Shown here one piece after another: positions 17,873 to 25,598 of a DNA stretch of 64,000 nt. Position numbers and translations under genes: made by a program. The notes beneath the pieces were generated by a model. It saw nothing but the letters and a program-made list of their open reading frames with translations, had not been told where the DNA came from and made no database searches. The stretch's first letter is position 1, and each line of letters begins with the position of its first letter. Source of the DNA: Proteobacteria bacterium HN_bin10 (lineage in GTDB: Bacteria > Pseudomonadota > Alphaproteobacteria > Caulobacterales > Aquidulcibacteraceae); NCBI GenBank assembly GCA_002083515.1, contig LWDN01000055.1, forward strand, positions 1 to 64,000, in the 5' to 3' direction.

Positions 17873-18135
17873 GGCGCCGCCTCCTCTACAGGAACGAAGG
17901 AGGGCGTTGGGGACCCAAGCCGGCGCACGCCAATGAGGCGGTCGAGCTGGCGGCCGAGCACGTCGGTGCAGCGGCTCGGGTCGCGGCCGCGCAGACGCAG
18001 GCGCACTTCGCGGCAGTTGCCGCTGTCGCTCACCGACATGCGGTCGATGTGAAAACCGCGCCGTTCGATGACGCCGATCAGCCGCTGCAGCGAACCCTCG
18101 GCGCAGTCGATCTGGAGGATGAAGGTGTCGGTCAT
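17860..18135 (-). CDS. ilvM: acetolactate synthase small subunit, short IlvM-like form
   Basis: 91 residues from the ATG at 18135, which overlaps the large-subunit stop (ATGA). A single ACT-domain pattern is visible (FILQIDCAEGSLQRLIGVIERRGFHIDRMSV). It lacks the C-terminal half of IlvN/IlvH proteins (about 160-190 residues) and matches IlvM of the valine-insensitive isozyme II of enterics in size. It is expected to activate the adjacent large subunit. It overlaps leuA by 13 nt. Confidence 0.8.
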   Translation of the reverse strand: MTDTFILQIDCAEGSLQRLIGVIERRGFHIDRMSVSDSGNCREVRLRLRGRDPSRCTDVLGRQLDRLIGVRRLGSPTPSFVPVEEAAPCPV

Positions 18136-19832
18136 GAGTATTCTCCGTGCATCATGTCGGCGTTGCTCTTGCCGGGCGGCACTAAGGGCCATACGTTTTC
18201 GTTGGGATCGATGACGACATGCGCGAGGCAGGGGCCGGGCGCGGCGAGCAGGCGCGCGATGCCGGCGGAAACCCCCTCGCGCCGGCTAATTCGGAAGGCA
18301 TCGATGCCGAACGCGCGCGCCACGGCGGCAAAGTCCGGATTGTCGGAGAGATCGATCTCGCTGTAATTTTTGTCGAAGAACAAATGCTGCCACTGGCGCA
18401 CCAGCCCGAGCGCCGAGTTATCGAGCAGCACGATCTTTAGCGCGATGTCGTAGCGTCGTAGCGTAGCGAGCTCCTGAATGTTCATGATGAAGGAGCCGTC
18501 GCCGGTGATCGTCACCACCGCTGCGTCGGGGCGCGCGAGCTTCGCCGCCATGCCCGCCGGCAGACCGTAACCCATGGCGCCCAGACCGCCCGAGGTCAGA
18601 TGTGCGTACGGCGAAGCGAACTGGCAGTGTTGCGCCGCCCACATCTGATGCTGGCCGACATCGCAGGCGGCGACAAAGGCGTCGCCCGCTCGTTCGGACA
18701 ATTCCTTGAGCAGCGCAGGCGCGTAAACACCGTCGCCGGGTGCGTCGTAGCGCGGGGCGTAGGTGGCGCGGTCGCGCCGGCATCGTTCGATCCAAGGCGC
18801 GATCGATGGCGGGCGCGGCGAAAGCGCGCGCAGCACCGATTTCAGATCGCCGGCGATCGCGACATGGGCGTCGCGCAGTTTGCCGATCTCGGCGGCGTCG
18901 ATGTCGATGTGGATGACGCGCGCATGCGGCGCGAACTCGGCCAACTTGCCAGTGGCGCGGTCGTCGAAACGGGCGCCCAGCACGATCAGCAAGTCGCACG
19001 CCTGCACGGCTTCGTTCGCCGCGCGCGAGCCGTGCATGCCGAGCATGCCGAGATTGTTCGGCCACTCGCTCGGCAGCGCGCCCAGGCCTTGCAGCGTCGA
19101 CACCGCGGGTATGCCGGTGACGTGTGCGAAGGCGCGGACCTCGGCGACGGCGTCGGCGATGCGCACGCCGCCGCCGATATAGAGCAGGGGCCGCTCTGCC
19201 AGACCGATCGCCGCTTCGGCGCGGCGCAATTGCAAAGCGTCGAGCCGCCGCGCCGGCGCCGGCGGGGGTTTGGGCGGGCGCGGCGCGGCGGCGACGCCCA
19301 CTTGCACATCCTTGGGCAAGTCGATCAGCACAGGGCCAGGCCTTCCTGAAGCAGCGATGTGGAAGGCTTCCTCGACAATTGCGGGAATGTCGGCGGGATC
19401 GCGGACGATCCAGGAATGCTTCACGATCGGCAGCGTCACGCCGAGGATGTCGATCTCCTGAAACGCGTCCGTGCCCATCAACGGCGAGGCGACATTGCCG
19501 GTGATGCACACCATCGGCACGCTGTCCATCATGGCGTTGGCGATGCCGGTGACGAGATTGGTGGCGCCGGGACCTGAGGTTGCCAAACACACGCCGGGTT
19601 TGCGGGTGACGCGCGCATAGGCGTCGGCGGCAAAGGCCGCGCCCTGCTCGTGGCGGACCAGGATGTGCTTGAAGCGCGCGCCGGTGAGGGCGTCATAGAC
19701 CGGCATGATCGCGCCGCCGGGATAGCCGAACACGATGTCGACGCCTTGGGCGTCGAGCGCCTCGACAAGCAGGCGCGCGCCGGATTTCGGCTCGGCGATC
19801 GCGGTCGGCATCGGGGAGGCGGCGCTCTGCAT
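18132..19832 (-). CDS. ilvG: acetolactate synthase large subunit
   Basis: 566 residues, ThDP- and FAD-dependent. It carries VDIVFGYPGGAIMPVYDAL, RHEQGAAFAADAYARVT with the catalytic Glu, TSGPGATNLVTGIANAMMDSVPMVCITGN, and the ThDP motif GDGSFIMNIQELATLRRYDI with LDNSALGLVRQWQ. It makes acetolactate/acetohydroxybutyrate, the first common step to Val, Leu and Ile. The short partner suggests an ilvGM-like isozyme, although the large subunit could equally be called ilvB. It starts 4 nt after the ilvC stop. Confidence 0.93.
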   Translation of the reverse strand: MQSAASPMPTAIAEPKSGARLLVEALDAQGVDIVFGYPGGAIMPVYDALTGARFKHILVRHEQGAAFAADAYARVTRKPGVCLATSGPGATNLVTGIANAMMDSVPMVCITGNVASPLMGTDAFQEIDILGVTLPIVKHSWIVRDPADIPAIVEEAFHIAASGRPGPVLIDLPKDVQVGVAAAPRPPKPPPAPARRLDALQLRRAEAAIGLAERPLLYIGGGVRIADAVAEVRAFAHVTGIPAVSTLQGLGALPSEWPNNLGMLGMHGSRAANEAVQACDLLIVLGARFDDRATGKLAEFAPHARVIHIDIDAAEIGKLRDAHVAIAGDLKSVLRALSPRPPSIAPWIERCRRDRATYAPRYDAPGDGVYAPALLKELSERAGDAFVAACDVGQHQMWAAQHCQFASPYAHLTSGGLGAMGYGLPAGMAAKLARPDAAVVTITGDGSFIMNIQELATLRRYDIALKIVLLDNSALGLVRQWQHLFFDKNYSEIDLSDNPDFAAVARAFGIDAFRISRREGVSAGIARLLAAPGPCLAHVVIDPNENVWPLVPPGKSNADMMHGEYS

Positions 19833-19836
19833 GGGA

Positions 19837-20838
19837 TCAGGCGTTCGTCGGCGATTTCAGCCAGGCCATGCGTTCGCGCAGCGCCGCGCCGGTCTTCTCG
19901 ATCGGATGCGCGCGGTCGGCGTTCAGCATGGCGGTATAGCGCGGCTTGCCGGCCTGGTTCTCCAGGATCCAATCGCGCGCGAAATTGCCGGACTGGATAT
20001 CTTTCAGGATTTCGCGCATGCGTGCGCGGGTCTCGTCGGTGATCACGCGCGGGCCGGAAACCACCGCGCCGTATTTCGCGGTCTCGGAAATGAAGTCGTG
20101 CATTTTCGAGACGCCGCCCTCGTAGAACAGGTCGACGATCAGCTTCAGCTCATGCATGCACTCGAAATAGGCGACCTCGGGCTGGTAACCGGCGTCGACC
20201 AAGGTCTGGTAGCCGGCCATCACCAATTCCTTGGCGCCGCCGCACAGCACCGCCTGCTCGCCGAACAAATCGGTCTCGGTTTCTTCTGCGAACGTGGTTT
20301 CGATCAGACCGCCGATGGCGCCGCCGATGCCCTTGGCATAGGCCATAGCTGTGTCGCGCGCGTTGCCGCTGGCGTCTTGGCTGACCGCGAACAGCGCCGG
20401 CACGCCGCGTCCGCGCACGAATTCGCGCCGCACCAGATCGCCTGGCCCTTTCGGCGCGACCAGCACGACATCGAGATCGACGCGGGGTTTGACGCGCCCG
20501 TAATGGATCGAGAAGCCGTGCGCGAACAACAAAGTCGCGCCCTTCTTGGCCTTCGGTGCGATGATGTCGGTGTAGATCGCTTCCTGGGCCATGTCGGGCG
20601 TCAGGAACGCGATCAGATCGGCGTCGCCGATAGCGTCTGCCGGCTCGGCGGTGTCGATCTTGTCGGCGCGGGCGTTGGTCCAACCCTTGCCGCCCTTGCG
20701 CACGGCGGCGACCACGTCGTAGCCGCTGTCGCGCAAATTCTGCGCGTGCGCGCGGCCCTGGCTGCCATAGCCGAGCACGGCGATGCGCGCGTCCTTCAGC
20801 GCGTCGCCGCGCACGTCGTCGTTGCCATAGACTTTCAT
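19837..20838 (-). CDS. ilvC: ketol-acid reductoisomerase, class I
   Basis: 333 residues. The N-terminal NADPH fold (IAVLGYGSQGRAHAQNLRDSG, VVAAVRKGGKGW) and the helical C-terminal knot domain (LFGEQAVLCGGAKELVMAGYQTL, Mg-ligand Glu residues in EVAYFECMHELKLIVDL, FISETAKYGAVVSGPR) are present. The length fits the short class I form. The ATG overlaps the ilvD stop by one base. Confidence 0.96.
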   Translation of the reverse strand: MKVYGNDDVRGDALKDARIAVLGYGSQGRAHAQNLRDSGYDVVAAVRKGGKGWTNARADKIDTAEPADAIGDADLIAFLTPDMAQEAIYTDIIAPKAKKGATLLFAHGFSIHYGRVKPRVDLDVVLVAPKGPGDLVRREFVRGRGVPALFAVSQDASGNARDTAMAYAKGIGGAIGGLIETTFAEETETDLFGEQAVLCGGAKELVMAGYQTLVDAGYQPEVAYFECMHELKLIVDLFYEGGVSKMHDFISETAKYGAVVSGPRVITDETRARMREILKDIQSGNFARDWILENQAGKPRYTAMLNADRAHPIEKTGAALRERMAWLKSPTNA

Positions 20839-22547
20839 TAGGAGGCCTCGCGGAGATTCGGCGCGCGGGTTTGCGCCGGCGGTGGATTGGGTATGGTGAC
20901 AGCGCCCTGTGCGGCGGAACTGACCAGAGCTGCGTATTTGGCGAACACGCCGGTCGGCGCTTCTTTCACCGGCGGTGCGGCGCGGCGGCTCGTGAGGTCG
21001 GCGGCGGTGTCGATGGTCCGCGCGGCCACATCGATGCGGATGACGTCGCCGTCGCGCAGCATTGCGATCGGGCCGCCAACGGCCGCTTCCGGGGAAACAT
21101 GCCCGGCGACGAAGCCATAAGATGCGCCGGAGAAACGGCCGTCGGTGATGAGCGCGACGTTTTTCATGCCGCGCCCTTTCAGGGCCGCGGTCACTTGCAG
21201 CATTTCACGCATGCCGGGACCGCCCTTGGGACCCTCGTACCGGATAACGATGACATCGCCTTCGCCGATGGCGCCGGCTTGCACCGCCTCGAAGGCGGCT
21301 TCTTCGCTGTCGAACACGCGCGCGGGGCCCTCGAAATGCGCGGTGTTATGGCCGGCGAGTTTGATCACGGCGCCATCGGGCGCGACATTGCCGTAGATCA
21401 CCGCATAGGAGCCGCGAGCCAGCACGGGAGTGGCGAAGTCCCGGATTACCTGCTGGCCCGCGGGCTCCACGGCTTCACGCGCTTCGTCGAACAGCGTCCG
21501 GCCCGAGACGGTGGGGGTGTCCGCCACGAGACCAGCCGCAACGAGGCGGTTCAAGACAAGGCGCGTGCCGCCGGATTGGAACAGATGATGGGCGAGGAAA
21601 CGTCCGCCCGGTTTCAAATCGCAAATGATCGGCGCCGCTTCGCAGGCGGCGTGGCAGTCCTCGACGCCGAAGGCGATTCCGGCTTCGGCGGCGATGGCGG
21701 TGAGATGCAAGACCGCGTTGGTGGAACCGCCGCTTGCCGAGACCGCGAGCGCGGCGTTGCGCAAGGAGGCTTGCGTGATGAAGCGGCGCGCATTGTGGCC
21801 GCGCAGCGTAAGCTCCACGGCGATTCGGCCGCAACGCTCGGCTTCAGCGGGCTTGTCCTTATGCGTGGCCGGCACATCGTTGGCCCCTATGGGTGAGAGC
21901 CCCATCGCGGTGAGCGCCATCGCCATGGTGTTGGCGGTGAACTGACCCCCACAGGCGCCCGCCCCGGGGCACGCGGCCTTCTCGACTTGGCGCAAGCCTT
22001 CGTCATCGAGCGCGCCGGCGCCATGCGCGCCGATCGCCTCGAACACTTCCTGGATCGAAATTTCTTTGCCCGCATGAATGCCGGACATGATGGTGCCGCC
22101 GTAGAGCACGCATCCCGGCAGATCCATGCGCGCCAACGCCATCGCCGCGGCAGGAATAGTCTTGTCGCAGCCGACGATGCAGACCACGCCGTCGAGCTGA
22201 TGGCCTTGCACCGCCAATTCGATGGAATCGGCAATGATTTCGCGGGAAATCAACGACGCCTTCATCCCCGGCGTGCCCATGGCGATGCCGTCGGTCACGA
22301 CGATGGTGTTGAAATCGACCGGCACGCCGCCGGCTTCGCGCACGCCGCGGCGCACGTGCTCGGCCAAGCCGCCGAGGTGCATGTTGCAGGGCGTGACCGA
22401 GCTCCAGGTGTTGACCACCGCAATCAGCGGGCGCGCGAAATCCGCATCGTCCATCCCCGCCGCACGCAGATACGAGCGCGCAGCGGCCCGGTTGGGGCCG
22501 GCGGTGACACTTGCACTACGGAACGGTTTTGACGGGTCTTGCGACAT
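20838..22547 (-). CDS. ilvD: dihydroxy-acid dehydratase
   Basis: 569 residues, Fe-S dehydratase of the IlvD/Edd family. The cluster cysteines lie in SVTPCNMHLGGLAEHV, VCIVGCDKTIPAAAM and CPGAGACGGQFTANTMA. TDGRFSGASYGFVAGHVSPEA is the C-terminal signature. It is the first structural gene of the minus-strand ilv-leu-pro run and lies just downstream of the ILV attenuator. The ATG follows the attenuator stem by about 30 nt. Confidence 0.96.
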   Translation of the reverse strand: MSQDPSKPFRSASVTAGPNRAAARSYLRAAGMDDADFARPLIAVVNTWSSVTPCNMHLGGLAEHVRRGVREAGGVPVDFNTIVVTDGIAMGTPGMKASLISREIIADSIELAVQGHQLDGVVCIVGCDKTIPAAAMALARMDLPGCVLYGGTIMSGIHAGKEISIQEVFEAIGAHGAGALDDEGLRQVEKAACPGAGACGGQFTANTMAMALTAMGLSPIGANDVPATHKDKPAEAERCGRIAVELTLRGHNARRFITQASLRNAALAVSASGGSTNAVLHLTAIAAEAGIAFGVEDCHAACEAAPIICDLKPGGRFLAHHLFQSGGTRLVLNRLVAAGLVADTPTVSGRTLFDEAREAVEPAGQQVIRDFATPVLARGSYAVIYGNVAPDGAVIKLAGHNTAHFEGPARVFDSEEAAFEAVQAGAIGEGDVIVIRYEGPKGGPGMREMLQVTAALKGRGMKNVALITDGRFSGASYGFVAGHVSPEAAVGGPIAMLRDGDVIRIDVAARTIDTAADLTSRRAAPPVKEAPTGVFAKYAALVSSAAQGAVTIPNPPPAQTRAPNLREAS

Positions 22548-22579
22548 AAAGGGTCCGGTTGGGCGGACCCGCGCACAGC

Positions 22580-22608
22580 AAAAACCCCGCTTCCTTTCGG
22601 GAGCGGGG
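22580..22608 (-). terminator. attenuator terminator of the ilv operon
   Basis: Read on the minus strand: CCCCGCT, CCC, GAAA, GG, A, AGCGGGG, then TTTTT (22584-22580). That is a 7-bp stem extended by two more pairs past one mismatch. The 5' arm (22606-22600) can instead pair with GGAGCGG in the leader (22662-22656), an antiterminator of 7 bp. It lies between the Leu/Ile/Val leader and ilvD. Confidence 0.87.
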
Positions 22609-22635
22609 CGCCATGTTCGGGTCCTGGTCTAGTGG

Positions 22636-22782
22636 TCAGGGTCCGCGCAGCAACTCCGCTCCGGGCTCAAGAATGAGCGCCAGGCCAAGAAGGCTTACGA
22701 CGATAAGCGATACGAGCGCGCGCGGGTCCGCAACGGCATTCGCCGCCGCCGAACGAGCAAAGGTGCGCGCTTTCGAATGCAC
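22636..22782 (-). CDS. ilvL: ilv operon leader peptide rich in Leu, Ile and Val
   Basis: A 48-codon frame from a GTG at 22782, with a GAGGGAGA ribosome-binding site 8-10 nt upstream. After a basic, alanine-rich start it reads LVSLIVVSLLGLALIL (codons 23-38), mostly the three amino acids made by the operon, and ends at TGA 22636. The next structure is the attenuator terminator. Stalling in the LIV block would leave the following GGAGCGG free to pair with the terminator arm and let transcription enter ilvD. A longer minus frame at 22667-22921 covers part of this in another phase and lacks such bias. Confidence 0.85.
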   Translation of the reverse strand: MHSKARTFARSAAANAVADPRALVSLIVVSLLGLALILEPGAELLRGP

Positions 22783-22963
22783 GAGAAGTGTCTCCCTCAG
22801 CGCAGTACGACAAACTTTTTTGCGCAGCGCAACAGAAATCTGCGTGGGGCGATGAGGATTTTTCGTTGTTTACAGTCTCAGAGCAACAGCAACGCCTCGC
22901 CTGTGCGCTGCAGTCGCACACAAAATTGGTGACAAGTCGCGCGCACCGCGATAGAGATGTGCC

Positions 22964-23015
22964 TGCGCCGATTTGATGCTCAGCTTGCGGGCGCGTTATA
23001 AATACAGCTAAAGCG
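22964..23015 (+). promoter_or_regulatory. SAM-II riboswitch upstream of the met operon
   Basis: The segment matches the SAM-II (metA/metX) motif: P1 5' strand GCGCC (22965-22969), loop starting GATTTGATGC, P1 3' strand GGCGC (22990-22994), then the hallmark ATAAATACAGCTAAAG. SAM-II elements are almost confined to alphaproteobacteria and control methionine genes. A second AGCTAAAG occurs at 23028-23035. Bases 22983-22993 are also perfectly complementary over 11 bp to 23052-23062, a pairing that would break P1. Near the start codon ATCGCC (23072-23077) can pair with GGCGAT (23096-23101) over the ribosome-binding site. Confidence 0.87.
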
Positions 23016-23102
23016 AAGGATTAGCGCAGCTAAAGGCTCGCTCTCCCTTCTCGCCCGCAAGCGCTCATTACATCGCCGCGTATGTGAACGCCGGAGGCGA
23101 TA

Positions 23103-23420
23103 ATGAGCGAGTTTAACGCAGCTCCTGTTGCTGCCGACGAGCCGGGACTAGGCGGGCTGTCCGGGCTTGAACTGTTGCATGACTTCCACATCGTGCTGCC
23201 GCATCTCGCCGCCTGGGGCAGTGTGGCCGAGGCGTTTCGCTCGGCCGGGGCGGAGTTGCAGAGCTTGCAGCTTGCGCGTCAGGCCGCCGGCTACGCGGGG
23301 CGATGTCGGATCAAGCGCGTGAGTTCGGAAGACGCCCGGCGGCTCTCTGGTCTGCTGATCGATAGCGGCGCGGCGCTCCACGCAAGCGTCGAGCATCTGA
23401 TGCTGCGGAGCGCGCCATGA
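23103..23420 (+). CDS. small protein of unknown function in the met operon
   Basis: 105 residues with a GGAGG site 5 nt before the ATG. I do not recognise the family. The C-terminal third (GRCRIKRVSSEDARRLSGLL) has the look of a compact alpha/beta fold, and the N-terminal part is helical. The stop overlaps the metX ATG (23417), so it is translationally coupled to metX and sits directly under SAM-II control. This context suggests a role tied to methionine or homoserine metabolism; that is inference only. Confidence 0.7.
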   Translation: MSEFNAAPVAADEPGLGGLSGLELLHDFHIVLPHLAAWGSVAEAFRSAGAELQSLQLARQAAGYAGRCRIKRVSSEDARRLSGLLIDSGAALHASVEHLMLRSAP

Positions 23421-24379
23421 GTGCGGCGGCGCTTCGGCGCAGCGCGGTTTGGGCCGAACGCGACATCGACGTGGCGATTCCGCCGGATTTTATGCTTGCT
23501 TCCGGCGATCGCTCGGCGGACGGACGCGTGCGTTGCCGTCTGATCGGCGCGCGCGGCGGACCGCAGGTTCTGGCCTTGGGCGGCATATCGGCGGGCCGAG
23601 ATGTTTGCGGCGCGCGCGGCTGGTGGCGCGAGACTTTGATCGACGCCGGCGCGCTCGACCTTGAGTGCACCGGCCTTATCGGTCTTGATTTCGCGCCGCT
23701 TGGCGATCAGCGCGTGCGCATCACGCCCGACGATCAGGCGCGGCTCATCGAACTGGCGCTCGATGCGCTTGGCGTTGCGTCGTTGCATGCATTTGTCGGC
23801 GCCTCCTATGGCGGCATGGTGGGGTTGGCGTTCGCAGCACGCGCGCCGGAACGGCTTGAGCGTCTGTGCGTGATCTCGGCGTCGCACAAGCCGTCCGCGC
23901 TCGGCGCCGCTTGGCGTGGCGTGCAACGGCGCATTGTTGAATACGGCCTCGCGCACGGCGACGGCGACGGCGGCCTGGTTCTGGCCCGGCAGCTAGCGAT
24001 GACCACCTATCGCAGCGCCGAGGAATTCGAGCAGCGCTTCGGCGCCGGTTTGGACTCTTCAGGGCGCGCGGCGGTGGACGGATATCTGGAGGCAAGGGGG
24101 CGCGCCTATCCGGAGGTGATGCTACCGCGACGCTGGCTTTCGCTGAGTGAAGCCATCGATCGGCATGCGGTCGAACCTGCGTCGATCCGAACGCCAGTAA
24201 CACTGATCGGCTGCGACAGCGATCAACTGGTGCCGCTGGCGGATGTGGAGGCGCTGGCGCACGCGCTGCCGAACCTCAATGCATTCCATCGGATCCAATC
24301 GATCTACGGCCACGACGCCTTTCTGAAGGAGCCGGCGAAGATTGCCGCGCTCGTCCGTCAAGCTCTGGAGAACAATTGA
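23417..24379 (+). CDS. metX: homoserine O-acyltransferase, MetX family
   Basis: 320 residues, alpha/beta hydrolase fold. The catalytic triad is visible: Ser in FVGASYGGMVGLAFA, Asp in LIGCDSDQLVP and His in IYGHDAFLKE. VLALGGISAGRDV is characteristic of the MetX variants paired with cystathionine gamma-synthase. It activates homoserine with an acyl-CoA. A succinyl donor is plausible because the next gene is cystathionine gamma-synthase-like; family membership alone cannot fix the donor. Confidence 0.88.
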   Translation: MSAAALRRSAVWAERDIDVAIPPDFMLASGDRSADGRVRCRLIGARGGPQVLALGGISAGRDVCGARGWWRETLIDAGALDLECTGLIGLDFAPLGDQRVRITPDDQARLIELALDALGVASLHAFVGASYGGMVGLAFAARAPERLERLCVISASHKPSALGAAWRGVQRRIVEYGLAHGDGDGGLVLARQLAMTTYRSAEEFEQRFGAGLDSSGRAAVDGYLEARGRAYPEVMLPRRWLSLSEAIDRHAVEPASIRTPVTLIGCDSDQLVPLADVEALAHALPNLNAFHRIQSIYGHDAFLKEPAKIAALVRQALENN

Positions 24380-24380
24380 C

Positions 24381-25538
24381 ATGCCCCGCCACGATGAAAC
24401 CATCGCCTGCAGCGCGGGCATCAATGACGATCCGGCGCAAGGCGCGGTGGCGCCGCCGCTTTATTTGTCGGCGAATTACAGTTTCGCCGGCTATGGCGAG
24501 AAGCGGCGCTTCGACTATAGCCGCACCGGCAATCCGACACGCGCTACCTTGGCGGATGCGCTCGCCGAACTCGAGCGCGGCGCCGGCGCGGTGGTGACGA
24601 GCTCGGGCATGTCGGCTGTGGATCTGGTGCTGTCGTTGTTGCCGGCTGGCGCGCTGGTGGTGGCGCCGCACGATTGCTACGGCGGAACCTGGCGCTTGTT
24701 CGATGCGCGCGCGCGTAAGCGCGCCATCGAGGTGGCGTTCGTGGATCAGACCGACGCCGACGCGCTCGGCGCGGCCTTGGCGCGCAAGCCCGCCTTGCTC
24801 TGGATCGAAACGCCAAGCAATCCGCTGATGCGCATCGTCGATATCGCCGCGCTGGCCAAGCGCGCGCATGCCGCCGGCGCCCAGGTCGTGGTCGACAACA
24901 CGTTTCTGTCGCCGGCGTTGCAGAAACCGATCGAACTCGGCGCGGATTTCGTCGTCCACTCGACCACCAAATACATCAACGGCCATTCCGATGTCGTCGG
25001 CGGCGCGGTGATCGCGGCGCGAGCGGGCGACGTCGAACAACTGGCCTGGTGGGCCAATTGCACCGGCGTCACTGGCGCGCCGTTCGATGCTTGGCTCACG
25101 CTGCGCGGCTTGCGCACGCTGAGCGTGCGCGTGGCGCAGCAGCAGCAGACGGCGGAGAGGGTGGCGCGCTGGCTGGCCGCGCATCCGCAAGTGGGCAAGG
25201 TGCACTATCCGGGGCTGGAGAGCCATCGCGGCCACGACATCGCGAAGCGCCAGCAAAGCGGCTTCGGCGCCATGCTCTCGTTCGAGCTGCGCAGTGGCGA
25301 TCCGCGCGCGTTCGTGGCGGGCTTGCAGCTCTTCACGCTGGCGGAGTCATTGGGCGGCATCGAGAGCCTGGCCGCGCACCCCGCCAGCATGACCCACGCG
25401 GCGATGAGCCCCGAGGCGCGCGCCACCGCTGGTATCAGCGACTCGCTCTTTCGCCTGTCGATCGGGCTCGAACACGCCGACGACGTGCTTGCCGATCTCA
25501 AAGGCGCGTTGGCGCGCTCAGCCCTGCAGGCGGCGTGA
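24381..25538 (+). CDS. metB: cystathionine gamma-synthase (Cys/Met metabolism PLP enzyme)
   Basis: 385 residues from ATG 24381, one base after the metX stop; an in-frame ATG at 24342 lies inside metX. The fold type I signature is complete: FDYSRTGNPTRATLADAL, VVTSSGMSAVDLVL, VAPHDCYGGTWRLF, WIETPSNPLMRIVD and the PLP lysine in VVHSTTKYINGHSDVVGG. It forms cystathionine from activated homoserine and cysteine. Cystathionine lyase or O-acylhomoserine sulfhydrylase activity cannot be excluded from motifs, but the operon fits MetB. Confidence 0.88.
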   Translation: MPRHDETIACSAGINDDPAQGAVAPPLYLSANYSFAGYGEKRRFDYSRTGNPTRATLADALAELERGAGAVVTSSGMSAVDLVLSLLPAGALVVAPHDCYGGTWRLFDARARKRAIEVAFVDQTDADALGAALARKPALLWIETPSNPLMRIVDIAALAKRAHAAGAQVVVDNTFLSPALQKPIELGADFVVHSTTKYINGHSDVVGGAVIAARAGDVEQLAWWANCTGVTGAPFDAWLTLRGLRTLSVRVAQQQQTAERVARWLAAHPQVGKVHYPGLESHRGHDIAKRQQSGFGAMLSFELRSGDPRAFVAGLQLFTLAESLGGIESLAAHPASMTHAAMSPEARATAGISDSLFRLSIGLEHADDVLADLKGALARSALQAA

Positions 25539-25598
25539 GGGTGGCGCCTGGGCAAGCGCGTTCCTAATCTAAGGAGCGCAACGGAGGAGAGACGGGGT

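Noticed and set aside
15254..17936. Several plus-strand frames of 100-400 residues across the leu genes
   Set aside because: Antisense shadows of leuC, leuA and ilvM, without ribosome-binding sites or family motifs.
22667..22921. An 84-residue minus-strand frame upstream of ilvD
   Set aside because: Cysteine-rich and out of phase with the 48-codon leader, which has the LIV block, ribosome-binding site and attenuator geometry.
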